Shown: positions 1 through 10,883 of the stretch, piece after piece | How positions within the stretch are numbered: the first letter of the stretch is position 1 | How the letters are laid out: each line of letters starts with the position of its first letter | From: Protopterus annectens | Lineage: Eukaryota; Chordata; Ceratodontiformes; Protopteridae | Direction of reading: 5' to 3' | NCBI RefSeq assembly: GCF_019279795.1 | Contig: NC_056740.1 | Span: 232,857,297 to 232,921,296, forward strand | Length of the DNA stretch: 64,000 bases | Program-made: the position numbers and the translations under genes | Notes under the pieces: generated by a model | What the model saw: the letters and a program-made list of their open reading frames with translations, nothing else | Database searches by the model: none | What the model was told of the DNA's origin: nothing

Positions 1-1830
1 TGCCTCACCAGCAGAGTTATTGGCTTTAGTGATCTGCAAGTGATTTTTGTTGCCGGATCTTAGTGGTCTGGTGGTGCGATAGGGTTGGAGTAGATTCTGG
101 AGGGATGGGACATTTAATGGATGGTTTACTAGTTTGTGGGCGAGTGAAAGTTGATACCATTGAAGGAGGTGAGGGATTTCCAAGCCAGCTCAGTTCAGCA
201 AGTGAGAGACAGTGGTGACTACGGTAGGATGCCCCTGTGGCAAATTTGACGATTTTGTTGTAGAAGGTCTCTAGCTTGTTTAGATCTCATTGCCGTAGGT
301 TGGTATATATTGGAGAGGCATAAAGTAGGGTGGAGATAAGGTGGGAATTTGCTATTGAAATCTTTGCTGCTTTGAGAAGTTGCTTATTTCTGTATAGCGC
401 TCCTAGTTTTTTGTGGACTTTTTTTATGGTCATGGATACGTGAATGTCAAATTTTAGTTTGTCTATTTCCACTCTTAGCAATTTGGTGTGTTCATTTGGG
501 TATATAGTGGTGGTGTCTTTTGCTGTGATGTTAAAGTGAGAGTTGTTTTGAGTTTGGTGGGTTGGAAGATGAGTAGTTTAGTTTTGTTTGGGTTGAGTAT
601 TAATTGGGCATCGGATAACCAAGTTTCAACAGAGGAAAAGGCTTCCTGTGTGACTGTTTGCAGTTTGGGTAGGGACTGGGCTGAGCAGATGATGGTTGAG
701 TCATCTGCGTATTGTATGAGTGTGCCGTGTTTGGTGGCAGAGGCTAGATTATTGGTGAAAACAGAGAAGAGTAGGGGTCCAAGGATGGATCCTTGGGGAA
801 CCCCTATGGAGACAGGTAGTTGGGGAGATATGTAATTCTGCCATACAATGGATTGTTGGAGGTCAGACAGGTAACTCTGAAACCAGTTGGTGACTGATTG
901 TGAGAAGGATAGGTTACTGAGGACAGAGAAGTTGTTTGTGTGGGACCATGTCAAATGCTTTAGATAGGTCTAGGAAAGTAGCAGAGGAGAGATGGCCATT
1001 GTTTTTATGCTGAAGGATAGTGTTAGTAAAGGAGAGTAAGGCAGTGGTGGTGCTGTGGTTTGGTCGGAAACCATGCGGAGTATTTGAAAGGAAGTTATTG
1101 GTAAGGAGGTAGTCTGAGACCTGAGTGTATGCATCTCTCTAGTATTTTGGAGAGTGGAGAGAGAATAGCTATGGGGCGGTAATTTGGTTAGTTCTGTGGA
1201 GGGGAATTATATGTGATACTTTCCACAGTGTGGGAGCGTAACTTTCTGACAGAGATCGGTTAATCAAGATGGGTACTGGGTAGGACAAAGCATCAGCTGC
1301 GATTTGTAGGTATTCACTTGGGAGGTTGTCTGCTGCTAATCTGGTGGGCTTAAGTTTAGTTAAGAGTTTTTTTATGTTGGAGGTAGGTACAGGAGAAAAA
1401 GGGAAGGCAGTGGGGAGATTACTAGTTGAAGGTGTGGGTTGGAGGGGAGGGGGGTTGTGTTGTTTAGCTAGTGATAGTATGGTTTGTGTGAAGTGTGTAT
1501 TGAATGAGGTAGCAATATTTTCTGAGGAGTGAGGGATGTTAGGAGGAGGGGTACTGACTTTACCTGGGTGGAGGATGGAGTTTATGGAGGACCAGAATTG
1601 TTTGGGGCTGTGTTGGGAGGAGTCTAGGGCAGACTGGTAGTATTGGAATTTGTCCTGTTTTTATTAGCTTTTTGACACTCTTGTGTAGTTCTAGGAATTT
1701 CTGTCTAGTTGAGGGGGTTTTGGTTTTGCACCAGTGCTCCCAGGCTTTATCCCTGTTTTTCATTTCTGACTTAGTGGTTTTATGTAGCCATGGGGAGGGT
1801 TGTGCCTTGATTCTGGAAAGTCTTATGGGG
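1..1830 (-). pseudogene. Non-LTR retrotransposon (LINE) ORF2 remnant, reverse transcriptase part
   Basis: Read on the minus strand, this is the linker, reverse transcriptase and thumb of a LINE ORF2. Near 1560-1800 there is a linker with RDKAWEHW and a K/T-rich helix. At 475-954 lie the RT core motifs GVPQGSILGPLLF and YADDS, the second being the catalytic motif C. At 287-481 is the thumb with TIKKVHKKLGALYRNK and LLYASPIYTN. The style resembles the L2/CR1/Rex (Jockey) group. It is split over several frames, no endonuclease domain was found upstream of about 1830, and the 3' end leaves the window. It is a dead 5'-truncated copy. The RT identification is firm; the clade is a guess. Confidence 0.85.
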
Positions 1831-2214
1831 GATTAAGTGAGGTTAGCATATTTTCTGTAATACATTAGGCTTTTTTGACACTTGTTTCCCATGCATTAAT
1901 GTTTTGGGTAGTTAAAAATCCTTTCTAAAGATTTCATTTTTTTTTTCCATCTTGTAGTATAATCTAGAGATCATTATGCTCAAAGTATATAACTAATACC
2001 ACTAGTACATTTATGGATTGAAAGATTTGCAGTCCTGAGATGCTTTTCTTGGCATGTTTCCCCACTTCCTAGCTCTCTAGATTTGGAGCAGTGAGAAGAG
2101 GTGAGCTGAGATCAAATGTAGTGGTAGGTAATACCTTAGAATTTGATGATTATTTTAGATGTTTGTCATGTTTTAGTAGTTGTACATATACTGGCATATT
2201 CCAAGAAAAGAAAA
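1831..2214. other. AT-rich spacer, no gene seen
   Basis: No coding pattern or recognisable repeat was found between the LINE remnant and the old DIRS copy. It contains short T runs and scattered stops in all frames. Confidence 0.5.
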
Positions 2215-2330
2215 GAAATTGGAATTTGACATTGGGACCTTATCTCTGTCATCCTGAGAACTAAAGACAGAACTGCACAGACAATTCAGTCCCTCCCTTT
2301 TACCCATAATCCCTAGATGCCCAATATACG
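2215..2330 (+). repeat. D0 probable left ITR
   Basis: The block ctcccttttacccataat near 2292-2310 is nearly the reverse complement of gaattgtgggtaaaggagag near 6072-6091. Weaker inverted similarity continues on the outer side (2245-2280 against 6140-6175). The edges are estimates. Confidence 0.45.
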
Positions 2331-2614
2331 ATCTTTCTGACTATCTTGTTGAATAATATGTTGCCTGATTTCCAGCTCAAAGATGTTTGCATCTGATGCT
2401 TTCCTTGATTTTGTTGGATGAATTTTGTTTTTCATTCAATGAAATGTAAGAAGACATCCTAAGATCAGTCTGTTCCTTTTATACAAGTTTTTTGCTTCGG
2501 TTTACCTTGTTTAGCTTACTCCATCCCTCTATTTTGGTGCTGTTTTGCACTATTAAGATGGTTCAAGTCTGTTGGCCGTTGAGTGGTGTCTTGTCATATT
2601 TGTTATAGGTAAGA

Positions 2615-2720
2615 AACACAAATTTTCGTTTCACAAGTGCAGTTGTAGGGCTGTAGTTCTTCCCCAAGACAAACGTGCTTTATGCATAAAATGTGTGAGT
2701 AGTTCACTTCTCAGAGCAAT
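2615..2720 (+). pseudogene. D0 gag N-terminal Cys-cluster remnant
   Basis: One frame reads KCSC, then LPQDK, then CIKC. This follows the spacing of the N-terminal Cys/His cluster in the younger gags (CISC, IPHKD, CIPC). Only the short cluster is recognisable and it lies where a gag start is expected after a left ITR. The assignment rests on pattern and position. Confidence 0.4.
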
Positions 2721-4254
2721 GTGAGATTTGCTAGCTTCAAACCATCCATCCTGAGAACAAGAGTAGGCTAGAGCTACAAGAAAAAAAAAAGCTTCTCTTG
2801 CTTCAGAGAAGAAAAGATACTGTTACTTCAAGAGATTCTACCTTGCAAACAAAGAGAAAGAAGCAGAATCTGAGAGGGAATGCATACATATGAATGTACC
2901 AAGACTGCAGATCTTCCTAAGACTGCTGTTTTGAAGTTCTACACGTTCCTCCTGCAAAGGTCATGCATGTGGAAGAAACAGATCCTTTGAAAATCTCCCT
3001 TCCCCCTCCGATATCGTCCATTTTTTCCACTGAGGCAGAACTCTGTACTTCATCCCTGTTCTACTGCATCATTTGGGTCCAGAATATCAACAGTCCATTT
3101 GGACTACAGAAAGATGTGTAAGGCCCTCATCTTTATATTGACCAAGTCTACCCCCCCCCGATAACATTGCGGGCTCCTGAGGACTTTTTGAACCTCTGCC
3201 TGTCCCTTCCCATTTAATACCTTGGAGTCAGGCCCATTAAGGGTTTAGTCCAGTTAACCATGTCTGCTATGATGGCTCCTTTTTGGGCTTCATCCCTTTA
3301 TCCCCCTTGACCTTGACACTAGCAGGGTTGTCTGAGTCAACCATACTAGTTTAAACTCTTTCAGGAGTGGGGTGTCAGGCAGCAATGGCAGGTGGCGATT
3401 CAGGGATGAATACTACCCCCCCCCCCACACACACCTTTTTTGTTCCCCCCCACACACCTTTTTTGTTCAAGAGACAGTATTCCATACCCAGAGTATGCAT
3501 TTCAGTCATCGACCTTGAGGCTACTGACTTTTACTGGGAAAGCAGTCAGTTTTGGGGCTTTGCCATTGACCTGTCAGCTTTGTATTCAGGGTCCTTGCCC
3601 TCCATGTCTGGATTTGTGGCATTTTGCTCTGTAGTCTTTAAATATGATGGCTTGGGGCTGTTTTCAAAGCTGACCTTAGTGATGAGGGTCTCCGTGCATT
3701 GCCCTCCCATATGCAGGCAGTGGTTCTAAGACCCCTAGCCCCCACCTCTTCTGTCATGGCCATCCACCCATTTTTCTTGCATAGTTGGTCCAATTACTGT
3801 GTTGTGAGCAATACAAGCGCTGTTTCCAGGACTCTTGACTCCAAACTACTTGGATTTCACCATTCAAGGACTGTGCATAAAGTTAAACGCAACAGGCAAA
3901 TAAATGCTGTCTTCCATCCTGAACCTTGGTAGTCTGAAAGCAGCCCCCATTCCCAAACATTAACCTGATGACCTGAAGTTCTGGCATGCCCTGTAGCTCA
4001 TATGGGTAAAGACTAGATGGCCTGAAGAAACCACCACCAAGTCAGAGCTCATTCACTTGGAGGCTTTCTTGACTCCTGTTGGGTGGTTCTACCAGCCGGC
4101 AGTTTGGTTTCTGAGTCTTGGGAACATGTGCAGTCTTGGTACATTCAGATTTGTGTGGCTGCTGTTATCAAAGACTAGATGCAATCCTCTGGTTGCTCAA
4201 GAACTGCCCTAGCTGGTTTCTGAATCTAAGTGGACTTTTGTAATTCTGGCTGCT

Positions 4255-5060
4255 CTAAATACTTCCCTGAATCTTGAGACCAAGACCGTTCTTCTCACAG
4301 ATAAGAATTTACCTGTGGACAGAATGGAGAAGCAAGTTTTGTACATCTTCCACCTGTTTTTTATGAAGACATTAAACTTGTACGGTATTCCAGAGGCGAC
4401 TGACAGATGGGACAGCCCAGCCCAATCTCTGAAAGGGTTGACCCAACTCAGACCTGAAGATCAGATTGCATTTTTAGCTGACTGGCCTGTGTCCTGACCA
4501 GCCAAACTATGTGGTTAGACCAAGGTGCCATTGATTTTTAGCCAGCAGAACATGTACAGACCTCATAATATGCCACTGCCTGTGATTATTCTTTACTCAC
4601 ACTGACAATCGCACCATGACTGAATTAATTGATTTCACTTTGAAGGAATCTTACCGTTTGGTTTGAAAGTAAAATTTGAATTAGAGACATACATCCATTG
4701 AGCTCTCAAAAGCTGGAGTGAAATTCTAGGCTTTGACCATTTTTGTGGGACCAGCAGATGCTGCATCAGCTGTGGCTTAAGAGCACCCAACAAAATAATA
4801 GAGCTTCCACGAAGGGCTGCCGGGAATGTGGTGGATTTCGGAATGTCTGTCTTCCCAGACATGGAGGTTCTGTGTAATGTAACCATGAGTCACACACACT
4901 TCTTGCCCCATAGCTGTCCCAATAGTCTGTCGTCTGGCACATCTGTCCTGAACATTCACTCCCAAGGACTAGGCAGACTGTTTAATCACCTAGTGTTTCC
5001 CAGGGACCCAAGAGGGTAGTCCAGATTCACTGCTGGCCAGAGATGAAGTATTAGAAGAAC
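4255..5060 (+). pseudogene. D0 pol remnant (RNase H region)
   Basis: A frame near 4290 reads LLTDKN, where younger copies have LTTDAS, the first RNase H Asp motif. Near 4583 another reads TDNRTM, where they have TDNTTV, the later catalytic Asp motif. The spacing is about right for a DIRS RNase H. Everything between is degraded, and no reverse transcriptase motif could be found upstream. Confidence 0.4.
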
Positions 5061-5135
5061 TGGGACAGTGCTCAAGGCTGAATTCATTTGTCATACTTGC
5101 ACCCAGTATTCCATAATACCATTCCCATCTCTTTG

Positions 5136-5780
5136 ATTCTGGCCTTTATTTCTCTTTCGTAAAGGTTCACTCGGCAGTGTTTCTTTATCAAAACCAACAT
5201 TCTGCTTCCTTTGCATCCCTTAATGTTGGCAAAGCCTTACTATTTCTCTTATTTACGACAGTCTGATCTCTTAACTCCTCCACAGGATCTTTATTTTGTT
5301 GTGGAAACCCTTACTGTTTTGCCATTTGAACCAACTTCATTCATCTCTTGGAAAACTTTATTGCTAGTTGCCATTGTCAGTATGGACAGCTTTGTTTGTT
5401 TTTCATGCTGTAAGGTCTGAGCCTTCATGTTCATAAGATCCAACATATTTATACCAAATTGGCTACAGAATCCAGTTATGCAGACAAAGAAGTTTTTCTC
5501 CTATGGGAATCAAAGAATCCAGAGTAAACCCTTTTTTTTTTGTGTGTCCTTTTTCAAAAGTGTGTGGAAGTGAAAACCCTATTTATCTTTGTCTATTTGC
5601 ATAAAATTTTTGCCGACAATACTTGTCAGAGTTCTCGTATATTAAGGGCACTGGCCACTTTGCAAGCCTTTTTTCAAGAATGTTGCAGCAGGTAACACGG
5701 TCAACTGCATTATGAGAATCGCCAAACAACTTGCAAAACATTTATAAGCTGTGTGATTTCCAGATCATCCTTTAGTGCTT
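5136..5780 (+). pseudogene. D0 tyrosine recombinase remnant
   Basis: The frame from about 5136 gives LYFSFVKVH (younger copies LSFSSIKIH). At 5276-5400 it gives DLYFVVETLTVLPFEP and FISWKTLLLVAI (younger copies DLNFVLEKLTLPPFEP and FLSWKTALLLAI). The Arg motif SARRVSEL is lost. A weak match to the HxxR region follows near 5630. It is clearly homologous to the DIRS recombinases here but is a fossil with no intact frame. Confidence 0.65.
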
Positions 5781-6054
5781 ATCCAGGGCATTACTTCATA
5801 AATCCACTAAAGAGATTGAGCTTGGAACGGTTATAGTCGTGACTGAAATGAAACTCCCAACATCAGACAAAGTTGCATGCTTACCATAATAGAAGGTTCT
5901 GTTAGGAATTTCCTCTTCTTCACCCCCCCCCCCCCATTTTCCCCATTTTAGGCCTGACAGTTCACTTGTAGGTTGGGATTCCCAGTAAGCATCTTTCAGG
6001 GTGGCAACCTTCCTTTAGTGAGCTTTCAGTGATCTGGAGAAGGGTCTTCAGTCT

Positions 6055-6170
6055 CATAATTCCTTCCTGTGAATTGTGGGTAAAGGAGAGTCTGAAAGGT
6101 CTAGGAGACTAAGTGCCATGATAACTAAATCCTGCTAGCTTTAATTCTCACAGTCCTGGAGATGAAACTG
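6055..6170 (-). repeat. D0 probable right ITR
   Basis: This is the inverted partner of the repeat near 2215-2330; the clearest block is the gtgggtaaagg core near 6078. Confidence 0.45.
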
Positions 6171-6200
6171 CAAGTGCAGGTCTATAGTTACTGTAGATGC

Positions 6201-6449
6201 GTAACTTTGTTTGTTTTTCATTAGTGGATGCATTACTTGAAGACCCAGGCTGTGGCTTAGTCCACTGTAGTTTGGAGTGGCTGCCTTTTGTGCTCCATAG
6301 ATCTACTCTTTAACTGGCTTTACTGCTGCAGCCCTTTAGGTCTGTCATGCTTCATTCCCAGGTTGCCACTTGACCCATGACCGTAGAGTCTTGCCTTTTC
6401 TTTAAGTATTCAATTATAGTTATAAAGTATAAATAGTGGATTATTTGTG
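6201..6449. other. Spacer left of D1, no gene seen
   Basis: AT-rich sequence with no coding signal. It ends in attatttgtg, the left flank of D1. That flank joins directly to tttccggtg after 10883 if D1 is removed, with no duplication. Confidence 0.5.
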
Positions 6450-6632
6450 ATGTTCATCGTGTTTCACTGTTGCAGTCATTACTCTTGTGTTATCCTGCTG
6501 GCAGGCTACCCGCAGTCAGCCAGAATTCCAACGTCTAGGTCTGGCGCCAGTTGCTGTCGCCTCTTCCCTCACGTCGGTGCACCAGGGGTATAAAAGATGC
6601 AGCCGACGCAATTTTCTTCAGTCTTTCTTGCC
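6450..6632 (+). repeat. D1 left ITR
   Basis: It begins atgttcatcgtg and ends in the tcagtctttcttgcc block. From cactgttgcagtc inward it is the inverted counterpart of 10722-10838. Its first 14 bases have no copy in the right ITR; their complement occurs in the ICR instead. Confidence 0.88.
6589..6621 (+). promoter_or_regulatory. D1 TATA box and TCAGT initiator
   Basis: TATAAAAG starts at 6589 and a TCAGT initiator-like motif has its A at 6620, a 31-bp spacing that fits a pol II core promoter. Initiation here would leave the outer 170 bp of the ITR out of the transcript. Confidence 0.7.
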
Positions 6633-6772
6633 GCGCGGTGCCCGAAGCAAAAGGAGTTTGCAAGTGCCGGTCGGCCGACTCCTGAGATTTTCAAATCTGA
6701 ATTTCAGAACTGAACTCTTCATAAAAGCTAAGTACCCGATTGGGGAAACTTTTTTTTTCTTGCTCAAGACCG

Positions 6773-7584
6773 ATGTCAGAAAAGGTTAACAATTGTATTT
6801 CTTGTGGGAAGTAAATACCTCATAAGGATTTTCACTCTTACTGTATTCCTTGCCTAGGCCCTGATCACAACGTTGCTAGCTGTCGGTTTTGTGCTAAATT
6901 CAATGCACTATCAAGCGTCTGTTCGATTTTGCACTTCATTACTTTGGCCGAAGATTTAATTATATAATGCCGGCGGAACAGCTGACAACCAGAGTTTACA
7001 AAAAACGCTTAAATATCATAATATTTAATGTCACTACTTAAACAGAAAATGTTGACAAATATTGAATGTTCAGAGAACAAGGAATTGCAGGATTTATTGC
7101 ATGCAACTGAACAAGTGGGAAAGCATATTTTGCAATGTGGTTATGATTCACTGGAGGCCTCTTGCAGGGCTGCTGTTACAGGTTCTGTTATTAGAAGGCA
7201 TGCTTGGTTAAAGGAACAAAATCTGCCTGATCATGTTAAAGCAAAATTATTAGATGCACCATTACAACATGATACTTTGTCTGGTACTAAAGCAGAAGAG
7301 GTGTTGAAAAAAATGGAGGATAAAGCAAAATCCATGCAGGCAGTCAAGGATTTCTTACAGGTATGGCCACCCAGGTTTAGCAGGAATGGCCACCCAGGTT
7401 TAGCAGGAACTGGCCTTCTAAAAATTGGTCCTTTCCCGTCTCAGACAGACTACAAAGAGGTAGATACAGGCATCCCCGTGGCAGATCTCAGCCCCAAGGC
7501 TCATACAGGCCTAAACAATGGGGTGCTCCTACCTCCAAAAGCGGAGAAGACAAATCACAGCCTTACAGGAAACAGTCCAAATGA
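6773..7584 (+). pseudogene. D1 gag, broken
   Basis: The frame starts MSEKVNNCISCGK, the N-terminal Cys/His cluster seen in all gags here, but a stop (TAA for Gln) lies at 6812-6814. The middle third, including the acidic region, is deleted around 7015-7028 next to an AT-rich junction. The C-terminal part (LLHATEQVGKH, SCRAAVTGSVIRRHAWLKEQ, SMQAVKDFLQV) is intact from 7028. A 23-bp tandem duplication at 7364-7409 then shifts the frame, so gag is fused to pol. The original gag stop TGA is at 7582-7584. Confidence 0.85.
7364..7409 (+). repeat. 23-bp tandem duplication in D1 gag
   Basis: Two exact copies of tggccacccaggtttagcag plus gaa lie side by side (7364-7386 and 7387-7409). Other copies have one unit. 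The extra 23 bases move the gag frame into the pol frame, giving one 324-codon fused ORF at 7028-7999. Confidence 0.92.
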
Positions 7585-9410
7585 CTTTCCTCTACCAGTT
7601 CCAAGCAGTTTTCTTTTGACAGCCCCCTTAGGGGGAAAACTAGCACTTTTTTCATCAAATTGGCAAATGGTTACCCAAGACAAATGGGTTCTGAACATAG
7701 TGTCCCAAGGTTACAGGTTCCATTTTCACACTCTACCAAGGTCAAAGGGCATGCCAGACCTACCACACAATCAATGGGCAGAGGCACAAAAACAAATTAC
7801 AGCCCTCATGGACATGAGGGCCATTCAGCAAGTACCACAACAAGAGCAGGGGCAAGGATTTTACTCCAGACTTTTCCTAGTACCCAGGAAGGACAAAACC
7901 TGGAGACCAGTTCTGCACCTGTCTATACTAGTTCCAAAATTCAAAATGTTGACTCTTCAGCAGCTACTGCCCATGCTGGGCAAGAAACTTTGGACCTAAA
8001 AGAGGCATACCTGCATGTCCCAATCAGACAATCTTGCAGAAGATACCTCAGATTCATAGCTGGCTCAATGCATTACAAATTCTCTGCACTGCGGTGTTTA
8101 CAAAATGCCTGGCACCAGTAATTGTGTTTTGCAGACAAAAAGGAATTCAAATATATCCCTACTTGGACGACTGCCTAATTCAAGCAGAGAACAAAAACAC
8201 TCTTCTAAAGCATCTGGCGTTTGTAAAAAGATTACTAATTGGCCTAGGGTACACAGTAAACGAAAAGAAGTCAAAACTAGTACCCTCTCAAGAGATAATA
8301 TTCCTGGGTGCAAGCTTAAATACAACTGCCCAGGTGGCTTATCTCGCGCCAGATGAGCAAAAGCAACTGACTACTTACTTCAAGAAATTGGCAACAAAAA
8401 CCCACTTATCTGCAAGGAAAATCCTGCAGGCCTTGGGTTTCATGACATCCTGCATTCTAATAATTCCATATACCAGACTGCATGTGAGGAAACTACAATG
8501 GTATCTGAAAAGTGTTTGGACTCTGCATTGCTACAGCCTGGAGACAGTAATTGCACTCATTCCATGCCTACAACAGGAGTTTCGATGGTGGGCAGAAGCC
8601 TGTCACCACAACAAGGGTCTGCCATTCAGTTTACCCACAGCCAGACAGACACTGACAACAGATGCATCAGATTATGCCTGGGGGCGCCCATATGGCAGGA
8701 AAATGTATTCAGGGCGCATGGCCTGCAAACCAGATGCATCTTCACATCAATCAAAAAGAGATGCTAGCTGTTCAAAATGCCCTGACAACTTTCAAGGACC
8801 TGCTAAATCCAGGACAATTACTGATAAAGATGGACAACACTACGGTCATGTGGTACATAAACCAGCAGGGAGGTACACATTCCTACCCCCTCTGCAGACG
8901 AGCAATGACCTTGTGGGACACAGCATTGACTTTTCCAAGTTCACCTGCAAGCACAATTCCTGCCAGGAAAAACAAATACTCTGGCAGACTAAGCAGAAAC
9001 CTCATGGATCCCCACAAATGGAAACTGGATCCACAAGTCTTCAGGATGATAAGGAAATGGGGATGCCCAGACATAGATCTATTTGCCTCCCCTCACAACT
9101 GTCAATTGCAGAGATTTTGCACAAGGATTTACCACGAGCAAGCATGGAAAGTGGACGCCCTAACAGTATATGCTTTCCCCCACTGCCTCTCCTTCCCAGA
9201 GGACTCCTAAAGGTCAGACAAGAGAAGCCAAAAATGATTCTGATTGCACCAGACTGGCCATGCCAGCACTGGTACCCAATCCTAAAGAGCTTGTCTCAAG
9301 GTCCAGCATGGATTTTACCTCAAACTTCTCACTTGCTGACCCAACAAAACAATCCGATCCTGCACAGCCACCTCAGGACCTTAAATCTGGTAGCATGGCG
9401 GATAATGTAG
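7585..9410 (+). pseudogene. D1 pol: reverse transcriptase, RNase H, methyltransferase-like region
   Basis: RT motifs visible are GFYSRLFLVPRK near 7855, LDLKEAYLHVPI (motif A) near 7992 and YPYLDDCLIQA (motif C) near 8158. About 28 bases that encode PFGLSTAPR elsewhere are missing near 8092. RNase H starts at TDASDYAWG near 8658. An extra G near 8680 then throws reading into the recombinase frame, which stays open for about 470 bases before a second indel restores the pol frame at AFPP-equivalent FPPLPLLPRG. The ILIAPDWP and WYPIL end motifs follow, and the frame stops at 9410. It cannot be active because of the deletion and frameshifts. Confidence 0.88.
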
Positions 9411-10411
9411 CTATTCAGAAAACTCCTCTTTCAAAAGCTGTTATGGATCTTGGAGGCCCAGTACCAGAAAATCTTATGCAGAAAAATGGAAGAGATTCTG
9501 TTCTTGGAACCAGGAACAAGGCATTGACATGTCTGTACCAAATATTCCTCAGATTTTACAATACCTAACTGAGATGCTGAACAAAGGCCTTTCTTTCTCA
9601 TCAGTTAAGATTCATGCCTCTGCCATTTCTGCACATTACAATACGGAACCACCTATCTTTTCTCATCCTTTAATAAGGCAGTACCTCAGAGGGGCCAAAA
9701 ACATTAGGCCTCAGAGGGGCCAAAAACATTAGGCCTTCAAGGAGTGCACCAATTCCTGCCTGGGACCTCAATTATGTTTTGGAAAAACTCACACTGCCTC
9801 ATTTCGAGCCAGCATCAACAGCGGATATTAAATTCTTATCCTGGAAAACAGCTCTGCTCCTAGCCATAACCTCTGCAAGGCGAGTCTTGGAGTTGCAAGC
9901 ACTCATGGCTGTGGAACCTTTCATCATTTCATCCAGACAGGGTTTCTCGGAGGACAAACCCTATATTTATGCCTAAGGAGGTGTCCAGTGTGGCCCTCAG
10001 TCAAACCATTCACTTGCCTACCTTTTACCCAAATCCACAGAACAAGGGTGAGAATTCTGCATTCTTTGGACATACACAGGCAGTTGCGCTTCTACTTGGA
10101 CAGAACTAAAGCTTTCAGAAAGACTGAGCAACTTTTAGTGTCATATGCTGCAGGACCACAAGGAAAGGCCATCTCAAAACAGACTGTTTCTAAATGGATA
10201 GGCCATTGCATCCGTTTCTGCTATTCTCAACATGGCAAATCAGTGCCCAAGGGCATTAGGCCTCATTCCACCAGAGCAGCAGCCACTTCAGCAGCCTTCC
10301 TCAGAGGAGTACCAACCAAAGAAATCTTAGAGGCTGCAACTTGGAGTTCAGTGCACACCTTTACAAGGCTTCGCCACTGCAGTTCTGCAGGGCCTCATAG
10401 CCTCTCCTAAT
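9411..10411 (+). pseudogene. D1 tyrosine recombinase, nucleophile region deleted
   Basis: Recognisable parts are LSFSSVKIHASAISAHYN, LEKLTLPHFEP, SARRVLELQAL (catalytic Arg I), KWIGHCIRFCYS and HSTRAAATSAAFLRG (HxxR box). EAATWSSVHTF carries the conserved Trp. Right after HTFT about 40 bases are missing, removing the KHY that holds the likely catalytic Tyr. The N-terminal part is also frameshifted and a 25-bp duplication breaks the middle. The enzyme normally cuts and joins the circular intermediate to a target; this copy cannot. Confidence 0.88.
9684..9733 (+). repeat. 25-bp tandem duplication in D1 recombinase
   Basis: Two exact 25-bp copies (9684-9708 and 9709-9733, beginning cctcagaggggccaaaaaca) cause a frameshift in the recombinase gene. 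Confidence 0.92.
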
Positions 10412-10452
10412 CCTATTTAGCCCAGCCACCAATCCTCAGCTTTGTGATTCTA

Positions 10453-10549
10453 CCCAAGAGTAATGACTGCAACAGTGAAACATTATGAACATAGTACATT
10501 TGTGTACCTACCATAAATATAGATGTAGAGTGTATTCACTGTTGCAGTC
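10453..10549 (+). repeat. D1 internal complementary region (ICR)
   Basis: The left half (taatgactgcaacagtgaaa to gaacat) is the reverse complement of the D1 left end. The right half (agtacatttgtgtacctacc to gttgcagtc) is the reverse complement of its right end. This mirror of the circle junction is diagnostic of DIRS elements. Confidence 0.88.
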
Positions 10550-10721
10550 CAGGTTACCCACCCACCATCCCCCTTCTCTTTACTGGGACTTATCTGCACT
10601 TCTCTATCCTATACAACCTTTTTGGTGTGTTTGCTTGTCGATGAAGGAAATGTTATTTTTGTGCATGCATTTCTTATTGCTATATTTTTCAGCCTACCTA
10701 TTTGGGGCACCTGACATCTGG

Positions 10722-10883
10722 GGCAAGAAACTGAAGAAAATTTGCATCTTTTATACCCTGGCACACTGGACCTAGACTTTGGAATTCTGGCCGGTAGCCT
10801 GCCAGCAGGATAACCCAAGAGTAATGACTGCAACAGTGAATACACTCTAACATCTACATTTATGGTAGGTACACAACTGTACT
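10722..10883 (-). repeat. D1 right ITR
   Basis: Inverted copy of the left ITR, starting at ggcaagaaactgaag, with part of the GC-rich centre missing. It ends with the extension ctacatttatggtag and gtacacaactgtact, which the left ITR lacks. Confidence 0.87.

Larger units (their letters stand above)
2215..6200 (+). mobile_element. D0: very old, decayed DIRS-like element
   Basis: Four clues in the right order support a degraded DIRS copy: a divergent inverted repeat pair at the ends, a gag-like Cys cluster near 2630, an RNase H-like TDN motif near 4585, and recombinase sequence at 5136-5400 with LPFEP and FISWKTLLL, which match LPPFEP and FLSWKTALLL in the younger copies. Every frame is broken. 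The boundaries are approximate, since no sharp ends or ICR could be fixed. It belongs to a different, older family from D1-D6 and D9-D12. Confidence 0.6.
6450..10883 (+). mobile_element. D1: DIRS-like retrotransposon, both ends present, internally deleted
   Basis: The left end atgttcatcgtgtttcac and the right end caactgtact are both present, with gag, pol, recombinase and ICR remnants in order. It is 4434 bp against 5.3-5.6 kb for the other young copies. The shortfall is mainly a gag deletion at about 7015-7028, plus smaller losses in RT, recombinase and the right ITR. It lies in non-DIRS sequence, so it is the only recent copy not nested in another. No target duplication flanks it, as expected for recombinase-mediated insertion. 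Confidence 0.93.

Noticed and set aside
488-835. Plus-strand 115-codon ORF over the LINE remnant
   Set aside because: It is the antisense of the minus-strand RT motifs GVPQGSILGPLLF and YADDS, so it is a shadow.
3367-3932. Overlapping ORFs of 64-120 codons in D0
   Set aside because: Driven by C runs and short open stretches; no match to gag or pol motifs in their frames.
6450-10883. LTR retrotransposon or retrovirus interpretation
   Set aside because: Terminal repeats are inverted, there is no protease or DDE integrase, a tyrosine recombinase is present, and no target duplication is seen.
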